A stretch of DNA of 64,000 nt, taken from Amphibalanus amphitrite (lineage: Eukaryota; Arthropoda; Thecostraca; Balanomorpha; Balanidae). Both the position numbers and the translations under genes were made by a program. Where the stretch lies: positions 124,001 to 188,000 of the forward strand of contig NW_024882313.1 of NCBI RefSeq assembly GCF_019059575.1, given 5' to 3'. The notes below the pieces were generated by a model. The model was not told the DNA's origin. It searched no databases and was given only the letters and a program-made list of their open reading frames with translations. Positions 54,346 to 64,000 of the stretch are shown here, piece after piece; positions within the stretch are counted from its first letter, which is position 1; each line of letters starts with the position of its first letter.

Positions 54346-54889
54346 ACATTCAGAAAAAGCTAAATTTAATTTTCTGAACTGTTCTGCGTCGTGAATTTTG
54401 CCATACATGGCTTGAATTATTGATCAGGTTCAGCACTTCGTAATTCAAATTATTATACCTTTCAAATTATTATACCTAACGACCTTTTGTTCGTTTCAAA
54501 AATAAAATAAAAATAAAATTGCTTGAAAAATGTTACGTCGAAAAAAAAGCACACAAATAGCCATAAACGCTTGCGTATAATTATAGAAACTTACGCGCAA
54601 TGTCTGTAGCGCATTGATTCACCACAACTTGAAGCGACTTGTGGTTCGCTACATTCCCACAAGGTGGCTTTGTGTCGTATGACGTCACTACCATAAATTA
54701 CGTCATCATTTTAAATATAGTTTTTCATCATTTTCATCAAAATTCGGCCAATTAATGACATGTAGCCACCCATTCAGGCATCATCGACTACTTTATAGTG
54801 TTTTTGAATCATCCACTCCACTCTTTCCAGGTGAACATATCCCTTGAAAAGGCCCGTAATCGGTAAAAATGCGAACTTTGACCGGACCT
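54346..54889. other. no gene recognised
   Basis: AT-rich sequence, possibly the interior of a decayed element ending in the fragment that follows. Confidence 0.4.
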
Positions 54890-55035
54890 GTGACGTCATC
54901 GGTTGCACCTAGGCCAAGGAATCTTTGTTACAAGGGTTACAAGGTGGTTCCCTGGTGACGCTATCGAATGCCGTTTGAATTTTCAAAATCGGTCTGAGGG
55001 GGAAGAAACCCCCCCCCCCCCCAACGGGTGGTAGG
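54890..55035 (-). mobile_element. end fragment of a G-hairpin element
   Basis: The minus strand reads CCGTTGGGG..., a G14/C5 hairpin, CCGATTTTGAAAATTCAAAC, GGCATTCGATAG and TGACGTCACAGG, matching the left ends of 6406-9949 and 18181-19384. No intact TTAA terminus was identified. Confidence 0.7.
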
Positions 55036-55203
55036 GTCCGCCAATAGCCCAACCTGAGTGGCTGGTTACCAAGGTGGATTTATAAAACGGACTCTACTGC
55101 ACTCTTAAAATGTGACATTGTCAGACCAAATGATGAGCAAATCCCCGTTTGATGCACAGAACGCGAGAATCGTAGCAATATTTCTAAAAAATTGATGTCT
55201 TAA

Positions 55204-55670
55204 AGGGACCCTCCCACCTTCAAAAAAGTTAATGAATTGGCACGAAAGTGATGTCGCTCGGTTCAGAAAGAGCGAAAACGAATATCTACCAAATTTCATC
55301 GAAAAATATTCACCGGTTTTCAAGATATTAGACTTTTACTTTTGTTTACTTTTTGGGATCTCCGCTGTTCCTAGCGACTTTATTTGAAAGTGCGGCATTT
55401 GTTGCGCGCAAAGCAGCATATACCACCGCGTGCTACCAAACGTTTTAGTAAAAGATTTAAAAATCGTTAGATCTCCGCTGACGTCACAAATTCTAAGGGG
55501 GCATACCAATGCACTAGCCCCTTAGAATCCGAAAACTGCAAGTTTGAAATTCCATATCTCCGAATTAAAGCATTTGTCGATGTTGTGAGTGCCCAAACCG
55601 GTATTTGCAGGCCATGGCCACCAATTTGGCTATCTCAACTCAAAACTAATGTTAAGGTGGGAGTGTCCCT
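55204..55670. mobile_element. 467-bp TTAA MITE, copy 2 (inverted relative to copy 1)
   Basis: TTAA at 55200-55203 and 55671-55674. Ends AGGGACCCTCCCACCTT and AAGGTGGGAGTGTCCCT. Its right TTAA is also the left TTAA of the large element that follows. Confidence 0.93.
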
Positions 55671-56094
55671 TTAACCCGGCGGCCGCTGGGCTTCCGCGTC
55701 ACCCGCCGCGCCGGCCGCTGGGGGGGGGGGGGCATATACCTAGTTGCTCCCCTTTACTTCTGCGACGATATCGTCGCAACGCGAAGAGATAGAGAAACGA
55801 AACTTTACACACAGCTTCCTGAATAGCTAGCCAACGTTGTGTCCAAATTTGGTGTCGATCCCATTTGAACTGACGTCACAGTGACGTCAGAAGTCAAATT
55901 ATAGATTTGCGCCTCTCAGTTTCCTCACGATATATCCGATATATGAGACAGAATATAAAGGACCGATTATTGGTCAGGAACTAGGTGGAAGTGTACTTAG
56001 CTGTTTTAGGATGACAAGAGGTGCTGTCTAGTTCATTTACAGTTGAGTTTCATGCTCAGCGCTGAGCCTCAGCGACAACAGAAACGGTCCATAT

Positions 56095-59000
56095 CAGTAG
56101 GCGGAACTATGGTCATGAGTACCCAAATATAGGAACGTTCCCATTTTTGGGAACGGAGTTCCCAAATATGGGAACGGGCGTTCCCATTTATGAGAACGGA
56201 AGGCAATTTTTCGGCCGTTCGCCCACTAAAACTCAAAAGTGCATCACGTCTCAAAAAAGTGCACGCTGATTTAAGTATCTACTAAATTTCCATAAAGTTA
56301 TCTTTAATCTGACCGTGGAACAAGGAAATTGACCGTGGAATGATATTTTTAATGATTTTTTAAAAATGACAGAATGGTGGAAATATGGGTTATACGACAT
56401 TTAACATGCAATTTTAAGGAAAATGAAGCATTTTTTACATTTTGAGGTCAAGTATAATAATTTTCGCCTGGTTATGAAGTTTCATTCTAGCGACACCAGA
56501 TGCTGACATATGCAAGCGAACACGCGGACAGTCCCGAGGTAATATTGTTGACTTTTGGTGTCGGGGCGATCGACCGCGTGGAACGTCAGTGATTTTACCG
56601 AACTACTGTTGTAAACTCAGTTTCAGTGGTTTAAAATCATTCAGCTGTATTTTATCAGCCCTGAAAGACATATTTTATTTGGATGCTAGCTGTTTAGCGT
56701 TGTTTTATAAGCAGCGTCATGAGCGTGGTTTTTGTCTTCGGCGTTTCTAAGCATGATCGTTTGATGTCCATCAAGTTAGCCGCCGATCAAATCGCCGATC
56801 GAGGTCAAAGGTCAAGGTCATATTTGCGAAAAACCGTTATTTTTCGACGGGGTACCAAATAAAAACTTTATTTACCGTCCGATCGGGCTGAAACTTACAC
56901 AAAACATGTGCCGCCACACAAGGATGCGTCACAATCAACAAAATCGCCGATCAAGGTCAAAGGTCAAGGTCATATTTGCGAAAAACCGTTATTTTTCGAC
57001 GGGGTACCAAATAAAAACTTTATTTACCGTCCGATCGGGCTGAAACTTACACAAAACATGTGCCGCCACACAAGGATGCGTCACAATCAACAAAATCGCC
57101 GATCGAGGTCAAAGGTCAAGGTCATATTTGCGAAAAACCGTTATTTTTCGACGGGGTACCAAATAAAAACTTTATTTACCGTCCGATCGGGCTGATACTT
57201 ACACAAAACATGTGCCGCCACACAGGGATGCGTCACAATCAACAAAATCGCCGATCGAGGTCAAAGGTCAAGGTCATACTTGCGAAAAACCGTTATTTTT
57301 CGACGGGGTACCAAATAAAAACTTTATTTACCGTCCGATCGGGCTGAAACTTACACAAAACATGTGCCGCCACACAGGGATGCGTCACAATCAACAAAAT
57401 CGCCGATCGAGGTCAAAGGTCAAGGTCATATTTGCGAAAAACCGTTATTTTTCGACGGGGTACCAAATAAAAACTTTATTTACCGTCCGATCGGGCTGAA
57501 ACTTACACAAAACATGTGCCGCCACACAAGGATGCGTCACAATCAACAAAATCGCCGATCGAGGTCAAAGGTCAAGGTCATATTTGCGAAAAACCGTTAT
57601 TTTTCGACGGGGTACCAAATAAAAACTTTATTTACCGTCCGATCGGGCTGAAACTTACACAAAACATGTGCCGCCACACAAGGATGCGTCACAATCAACA
57701 AAATCGCCGATCGAGGTCAAAGGTCAAGGTCATATTTGCGAAAAACCGTTATTTTTCGACGGGGTACCAAATAAAAACTTTATTTACCGTCCGATCGGGC
57801 TGAAACTTACACAAATCATGTGCCGCCACACAGGGATGCGTCACAATCAACAAAATCGCCGATCGAGGTCAAAGGTCAAGGTCATATTTGCGAAAAACCG
57901 TTATTTTTCGACGGGGTACCAAATAAAAACTTTATTTACCGTCCGATCGGGCTGAAACTTACACAAAACATGTGCCGCCACACAGGGATGCGTCACAAGC
58001 AACAAAATCGCCGATCGAGGTCAAAGGTCAAGGTCATATTTGCGAAAAACCGTTATTTTTCGACGGGGTACCAAATAAAAACGTCGAAAAATAACGGTTT
58101 TTCGCAAATATGACCTTGACCTTTGACCTCGATCGGCGATTTTGTTGATTGTGACGCATCCCTGTGTGGCGGCACATGTTTTGTGTAAGTTTTAGCCCGA
58201 TCGGACGGTAAATAAAGTTTTTATTTGGTACCCCGTCGAAAAATAACGGTTTTTCGCAAATATGACCTTGACCTTTGACCTCGATCGGCAATTTTGTTGA
58301 TTGTGACGCATCCTTGTGTGGCGGCACATGTTTTGTGTAAGTTTCAGCCCGATCGGACGGTAAATAAAGTTTTTATTTGGTACCCCGTCGAAAAATAACG
58401 GTTTTTCGCAAATATGACGTTGACCTTTGACCTCGATCGGCGATTTTGTTGATTGTGACGCATCCTTGTGTGGCGGCACATGTTTTGTGTAAGTTTCAGC
58501 CCGATCGGACGGTAAATAAAGTTTTTATTTGGTACCCCGTCGAAAAATAACGGTTTTTCGCAAATATGACCTTGACCTTTGACCTCGATCGGCGATTTTG
58601 TTGATTGTGACGCATCCCTGTGTGGCGGCACATGTTTTGTGTAAGTTTCAGCCCGATCGGACGGTAAATAAAGTTTTTATTTGGTACCCCGTCGAAAAAT
58701 AACGGTTTTTCGCAAATATGACCTTGACCTTTGACCTCGATCGGCGATTTTGTTGATTGTGACGCATCCTTGTGTGGCGGCAAATGTTTTGTGTAAGTTT
58801 CAGCGCGATCGGACGGTAAATAAAGTTTTTATTTGGTACCCCGTCGAAAAATAACGGTTTTTCGCAAATATGACCTTGACCTTTGACCTCGATCGGCGAT
58901 TTTGTTGATTGTGACGCATCCCTGTGTGGCGGCACATGTTTTGTGTAAGTTTCAGCCCGATCGGACGGTAAATAAAGTTTTTATTTGGTACCCCGTCGAA

Positions 59001-61875
59001 AAATAACGGTTTTTCGCCAATATGAACTTGACCTTTGACCTCGATCGGCGATTTTGTTGATTGTGACGCATCCTTGTGTGGCGGCACATGTTTTGTGTAA
59101 GTTTCAGCCCGATCGGACGGTAAATAAAGTTTTTATTTGGTACCCCGTCGAAAAATAACGGTTTTTCGCAAATATGACCTTGACCTTTGACCTCGATCGG
59201 CGATTTTGTTGATTGTGACGCATCCTTGTGTGGCGGCACATGTTTTGTGTAAGTTTCAGCCCGATCGGATGGTAAATAAAGTTTTTATTTGGTACCCCGT
59301 CGAAAAATAACGGTTTTTCGCAAATATGACCTTGACCTTTGACCTCGATCGGCGATTTTGTTGATTGTGACGCATCCTTGTGTGGCGGCACATGTTTTGT
59401 GTAAGTTTCAGCCCGATCGGACGGTAAATAAAGTTTTTATTTGGTACCCCGTCGAAAAATAACGGTTTTTCGCAAATATGACCTTGACCTTTGACCTTGA
59501 TCGGCGATTTTGTTGATTGTGACGCATCCTTGTGTGGCGGCACATGTTTTGTGTAAGTTTCAGCCCGATCGGACGGTAAATAAAGTTTTTATTTGGTACC
59601 CCGTCGAAAAATAAAGGTTTTTCGCAAATATGACCTTGACCTTTGACCTCGATCGGCGATTTTGTTGATTGTGACGCATCCCTGTGTGGCGGCACATGTT
59701 TTGTGTAAGTTTCAGCCCGATCGGACGGTAAATAAAGTTTTTATTTGGTACCCCGTCGAAAAATAACGGTTTTTCGCAAATATGACCTTGACCTTTGACC
59801 TCGATCGGCGATTTTGTTGATTGTGACGCATCCTTGTGTGGCGGCACATGTTTTGTGTAAGTTTCAGTCCGATCGGACGGTAAATAAAGTTTTTATTTGG
59901 TACCCCGTCGAAAAATAACGGTTTTTCGCAAATATGACCTTGACCTTTGACCTCGATCGGCGATTTTGTTGATTGTTACGCATCCTTGTGTGGCGGCACA
60001 TGTTTTGTGTAAGTTTCAGCCCGATCGGACGGTAAATAAAGTTTTTATTTGGTACCCCGTCGAAAAATAACGGTTTTTCGCAAATATGACCTTGACCTTT
60101 GACCTTGATCGGCGATTTTGTTGATTGTGACGCATATTTGTGTGGCGGCACATGTTTTGTGTAAGTTTCAGCCCGATCGGACGGTAAATAAAGTTTTTAT
60201 TTGGTACCCCGTCGAAAAATAACGGTTTTTCGCAAATATGACCTTGACCTTTGACCTCGATCGGCGATTTTGTTGATTGTGACGCATCCTTGTGTGGCGG
60301 CACATGTTTTGTGTAAGTTTCAGCCGGATCGGACGGTAAATAAAGTTTTTATTTGGTACCCCGTCGAAAAATAACGGTTTTTCGCAAATATGACCTTGAC
60401 CTTTGACCTCGATCGGCGATTTTGTTGATTGTGACGCATCCTTGTGTGGCGGCACATGTTTTGTGTAAGTTTCAGCGCGATCGGACGGTAAATAAAGTTT
60501 TTATTTGGTACCCCGTCGAAAAATAACGGTTTTTCGCAAATATGACCTTGACCTTTGACCTCGATCGGCGATTCTGTTGATTGTGACGCATCCTTGTGTG
60601 GCGGCACATGTTTTGTGTAAGTTTCAGCCCGATCGGACGGTAAATAAAGTTTTTATTTGGTACCCCGTCGAAAAATAACGGTTTTTCGCAAATATGACCT
60701 TGACCTTTGACCTCGATCGGCGATTTTGTTGATTGTGACGCATCCCTGTGTGGCGGCACATGTTTTGTGTAAGTTTCAGCCCGATCGGACGGTAAATAAA
60801 GAAGTACCTTATTGTTGTTTATAGCCAGAGAGGTTTTTTGCCCCTAGAGGTCAAAATATTTGACCTAGGAAAAAATGAGTGACATTTTTGGAATCAGCGT
60901 GTCAAGATCTATCGTTTGGCATAGTTTGGCGATGTTTTGAACTCGACGCTGAAAACGAATACGAATACGACGCTAACTTGATGGACATGATCGTTTGGTG
61001 GGAATTTCTCTGATATAGGTCGCTCTGTGTGGCTTATTTATAATTTTTATGCTGATTTCGATCATTCCTCGTGCCCATCCTACCAGGCCTTTTGCCACTT
61101 ACACTCATTAAGAAAGGAAAAAACTAGATTTTCATTGGGACTAGGTGTTTTGAGGGTGTAACATATTCAGCGTTCCCATTTTTGGATACTTCTTGTGCTC
61201 GTCAACTCTCGGTGATTAGCAGACAGGTGCTTGACATGTCTCCACCCTCGGCGCGGACGGTGGATATAGGTATGGAAGACCTTTTTGAACATTGCTGAGC
61301 GTTGTGGATTACGTAATCCTGCAGAGGGGGGCCACGGTATATAGAGAACTGGGGGGGCGTGCCCGCTGCGAGATCGACGGGAATAAAAGCGCAGAAGACC
61401 GGGCGAAACATGCAACGGTCTTGCCGGAAAGGTCATCTGATGATTGTTGCGTTAACAATAATTTGCGGCGTTGGACGTGATGCTTGTTAATGAAAAGAGC
61501 CCCTGAAAGGCGTCGGTGAAATCGTTCCCAATTTTGGGTACGCCGTTCCCATAATAAGGAACGCTTGCAGCGCCAGTGTACGAGAGCGTTCCCAAATTTG
61601 GGCTCGCGGCCCGGGTGATGGACTGCTTTAGAAATAGGGGAATGATTTGAAACTACGATGGGCCTTACAATATCAAACTCTTTCCCAACAATATTGAGAC
61701 AACTATCAGGCGGTTCACGATCGTTTTATATTTTTTGGACGTCATTTAACGGTTCTTTTTCTTGTTTTAAATAATGCCTACATGGCGTTCCCATATTTGG
61801 GTCTATCGTTCCCAAACATGGGAACGAAAATGCGTTCCCGAAAATGGGTACGCTTGACCATAGTTCCGCCTACTG
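56095..61875. mobile_element. nested 5.8-kb element with perfect terminal inverted repeats
   Basis: CAGTAGGCGGAACTATGG at 56095 is matched by its exact complement ending at 61875; the match extends to 25 bp when the flanking ATAT on both sides and inner TCA are included. Subterminal zones on both sides hold repeated palindromes of the type GTTCCCAAATATGGGAAC. The words GATGTCCATCAAGTTAGC (56764) and GCTAACTTGATGGACAT (60973) mirror each other around the satellite array. No protein is recognised, so it looks like a giant non-autonomous foldback. Confidence 0.85.
56782..60801. repeat. 152-bp satellite, 27 motif copies, orientation switch at about 58082
   Basis: Units of exactly 152 bp, nine copies of the GAGGTCAAAGGTCAAGGTCA block in plus orientation (56799 to about 58036), then 18 copies inverted (from 58111 to about 60720). 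Units are nearly identical. The switch joins ...CCAAATAAAAAC directly to GTCGAAAAATAACGG. Each unit has one polymorphic site AAGGATGCG/AGGGATGCG. The overlapping 95-residue frames come from the unit length (152 = 3x50+2) and are not genes. Confidence 0.98.
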
Positions 61876-62082
61876 ATATCGGAAATCGACAAAACTTTAT
61901 GACGTCACTGTGACGTCATCTTAAGAGCCACAGCCACGAACCGTTCCTCAAACATTGCCTAGGTATTCATTTGAAGCTATGCCAAATTTCACGTTCGTAG
62001 CTCATCAGGTTTCGGAGATATTCTACAAAACGTAAAGGGGGAGGCAGCTTTATGCCCCCCCCCCCAGCGGCTCGTGGGTTAA

Positions 62083-62534
62083 TGCAAAACAAATTCCCGA
62101 AGCTGTTCGACTACCTGAGTGTCTATTGTATTGATATGCATTTCATGTATGCCATATTTTTGGCTACAACCATGTCAATCGAAACAGGCATCGAATGAAA
62201 CACCCTCCCCCCTCCCAAAGCGAAATTATTCTTCCTAAGCTTTTTTGGACACCCTGTACGCACAATACGTCATCCATCCTAGTAAGACACGGATCCAAGT
62301 TCCAACTATCCCCGGATAGGTTTCACAATGCAACAGAAACAGATACAATCGCTCAAATTAAAGACTCTGGCCGCACCAGCTCAAGGATTGCTGATAAGTG
62401 GTATCAGCCCCATCAGGTGAGTCAGTCAGCCAATCGCCACCGCCCGCAATGACCAGCGTAAGCACAGTAGCTGCCAGACTGAGAGCCGCCGCCCTTGGGC
62501 GAGGTTCGAGGTTCGTGCCGCTTCGTCCCCCGCC
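62083..62534. other. upstream of the paralogous exon
   Basis: Presumed promoter and 5' UTR side of the next feature. Contains ACACCCTGTA near 62252. No further gene recognised. Confidence 0.4.
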
Positions 62535-62693
62535 ATGAGGGACGCGAGCTGCCTAGTCATCTGTCTCCTGGTTTGGACCCTGGTGACCTGCTCGTGTCTC
62601 GGAGAGGATGTCCATCAAATCTGCTCCACTCGGTGCTGCTCCAGTTGCGATGAGCTCCCTAGCGTGACCTGCCACTGTCCCAACCGTCGACTG
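62535..62693 (+). CDS. first coding exon of a paralogue of the LRR-like gene (rest outside the window)
   Basis: ATG at 62535; 53 codons ending in phase 0 at donor CTG-GTAAGTGTA. The signal peptide MRDASCLVICLLVWTLVTC is followed by ICSTRCCSSC...PSVTCHC, the same cysteine pattern, length and splice phase as 37530-37694. The two genes are on opposite strands about 25 kb apart. No downstream exon is seen before 64000, so intron 1 exceeds 1.3 kb, versus roughly 0.3-0.6 kb in the other gene. Confidence 0.8.
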
Positions 62694-62716
62694 GTAAGTG
62701 TAATATTCCCATATTT

Positions 62717-63405
62717 TATTACGGAGCGAGCGAAGCGAGCGTAGTCTTTCCTTAAAATTTCTGAGTATGAGCGGCCGGTCGGCCGGCCGGCCGTGGTCAC
62801 GCTTTTGCGAGGCTTATATCTCAGCAACCACTTGACCGATTTACACGCGGTAATTTTTGTAGGGTAGCTTCATTCCTTCTACCAAGTATTGGACTATTCC
62901 TGATGCATGTGGGTGACCCTTATGCACGTGCCACAGCCACGTGCAAAAAGAAGAGGTGTCCGTTTTGTAATTGTTGCAATATTTCGGTAACTACTTGGCC
63001 GATTGCGCTGAAAGTTAACATGTAGGTAGGCACCCACTTGGCATTGCATATCCATCTGCCAGAGTTGGGGTGCTGCTGCGCGTGCGCACGTGCAGGGGTC
63101 GTTTCCAGATCTCGAGAACGGCTCGACCGATTGCGCTCAAATTTGGTACACAGTTAGGGACCGGTTAGTAGGGTGCCGTGTACAAGTCAGTTGGGACCCA
63201 TTTTGCACGTGCGCACGTACAGGGTGCCGCTTCCAGATCTCGAGAACGGCTGGGCCGATTGTGCCCAAATTTGGCACGTCGCTAGAGACCGGTTAGTAGG
63301 GTGCCGTGCACATGTCAGTTGGAGGTACCCCCTCGCAATTTCGCACGTGCAAGGCCCACCCTCTCGCTCGCTCCGTTAGTCGCCCCAAAAGGCGTTTATA
63401 TACTG
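62717..63405 (+). repeat. interspersed repeat with GCGCACGTGC units, copy 2
   Basis: Begins GGAGCGAGCGAAGCGAGCG about 25 bp after the exon 1 donor, then GAGTATGAGCGGCCGG, and units of about 125 bp containing CACGTGCAGG, CAGATCTCGAGAACGGCT, ACCGATTG and GGTTAGTAGGGTGCCGTG. It is longer than copy 1 (an extra segment at about 62830-63050). CGCTCGCTCCG recurs at the far end. Confidence 0.85.
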
Positions 63406-63509
63406 GTAGATAAATACTAGCTCGGGCCCGCATAGTGGCGTTCTTTTAGAGCCGTTAACGTATAGGTGTAGGAGGATGGGGTTGAGTTAATCGGACCACC
63501 GAACTGTTC

Positions 63510-64000
63510 GGTCGCTGATTGCGACAGTTTCGCGAAAAAAAACGAGCGTTTGTTTGTTGGGGCTTTTGGGCACGTCGACAGCAGGGAAAATGCGAGCGTT
63601 CAGCGTATTGCTCGTGACGAGAGGAAGCCGATGGTACCCAATTTAAAGGTACGCACTAGGTTAGGTACTGGTTGACCTTCCAGACCGGGTCAGGTCATGT
63701 CAATGACCAAAAAGTCAGGAAAATCGGAACCTGCTAGCTAAGACATGAAGTCAGTTTTTTTGTCTGGGATGTTTTTGGGGGTCCTGATTCTGAATTTGAC
63801 ACTCATTTTGTTCATTGTGATATAACTATTTGTATTGACACCAAAATTCCAAAATTCCTCCAATGCACAACCAGTTCGGTTGTGCATTGGAGGCAAGTCG
63901 GGTCAGGTCAGGTCAGCCATCAGACGTCCCCGAGCCGGCTATTCTGTAGGTGTTTATCTATAGATATCACTACTGGAAGTTTCGTCACATGCGCAATGGG
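63510..64000 (+). mobile_element. G-hairpin/AGGTCA element relative, runs off the window
   Basis: TTCGCGAAAAAAAACGAGCG, GGTACCCAATTTAAAGG and GGTCAGGTCA correspond in order to the left part of 39508-40547. The terminal hairpin was not found. A palindrome CCAATGCACAACC...GGTTGTGCATTGG lies at about 63861-63892. Confidence 0.65.

Larger units (their letters stand above)
55675..62078. mobile_element. 6.4-kb TTAA-flanked G-hairpin element carrying a nested satellite element
   Basis: TTAA at 55671-55674 and 62079-62082. It starts CCCGGCGGCCGCTGGG, with a second GGCCGCTGGGGG at 55711, and ends CCAGCGGCTCGTGGG. The subterminal G tract lies at about 55719-55732 and the C tract at 62055-62065. TGACGTCACAGTGACGTCA-like palindromes occur in mirrored positions (about 55871 and 61900). 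Most of its length is the nested element 56095-61875. No transposase. Confidence 0.85.

Noticed and set aside
56908-60759. Series of 95-residue open frames, apparently a tandem gene family
   Set aside because: They are spaced exactly 152 bp, overlap one another, run in opposite directions on either side of 58082 and end with the same few residues. They are read-through of the satellite.
56782-60801. CRISPR-like regular repeat array
   Set aside because: The repeats are contiguous 152-bp units without unique spacers, and the DNA is eukaryotic.

Overview
This window is animal nuclear DNA, most likely from an arthropod and perhaps a crustacean. Coding exons are short and spliced, introns run to kilobases, codon use is GC-rich without obvious CpG loss, and most of the sequence is transposon-derived. 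The taxon is inferred from the style of the genes and repeats and was not tested by any search. There is no bacterial gene organisation.

Three host loci can be supported. (1) A complete two-pore-domain potassium channel (K2P) gene lies on the minus strand between 22408 and 4013. I assembled it by hand from six exons whose splice phases all agree and which give a 390-residue protein with both pore signatures. (2) A minus-strand gene between 37694 and 34664 encodes a signal peptide with a cysteine-rich start, a long irregular leucine-rich-like ectodomain, one membrane helix and a cytosolic tail. (3) A plus-strand first exon at 62535-62693 is clearly a paralogue of exon 1 of that second gene; the rest of the paralogue lies beyond the window.

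Nearly everything else is repetitive. The dominant component is a family of TTAA-flanked (once CTAA-flanked), non-autonomous, piggyBac-style elements. They begin CCC and end GGG, carry a G-tract/C-tract hairpin just inside each end, and often hold clusters of AGGTCA motifs (6406-9949, 18181-19384, 29265-30249 truncated, 32349-33347, 39508-40547, 55675-62078, with fragments at 49312-50000, 54890-55035 and 63510-64000). Smaller TTAA elements sit beside them or share their TTAA (33523-33989, 38495-39503, 44764-45848, 51885-52377, 55204-55670). The 6.4-kb element at 55675-62078 holds a nested element with perfect terminal inverted repeats, and that nested element contains 27 copies of a 152-bp satellite that reverses orientation at about 58082. 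A 5.5-kb hAT-like composite (41480-46962) has a perfect 8-bp target duplication and contains a head-to-head pair of proline-rich open frames.

There are two 5'-truncated non-LTR retrotransposon copies with RNase H domains and AAC-repeat tails (24158-26474 with a 13-bp target duplication; about 50001-51180), pieces of a different non-LTR reverse transcriptase (48711-49250, 51184-51842), a Tc1/mariner transposase relic (about 40880-41200), two tRNA-like promoter modules, several foldback hairpins and many micro- and minisatellites.

The most interesting signals are a 22-bp minisatellite that has amplified the real 5' splice site of K2P exon 3 into the following intron, the inverted 152-bp satellite in which nearly every unit carries a perfect DR1 nuclear-receptor-type site, and the TTAA/G-hairpin element family.
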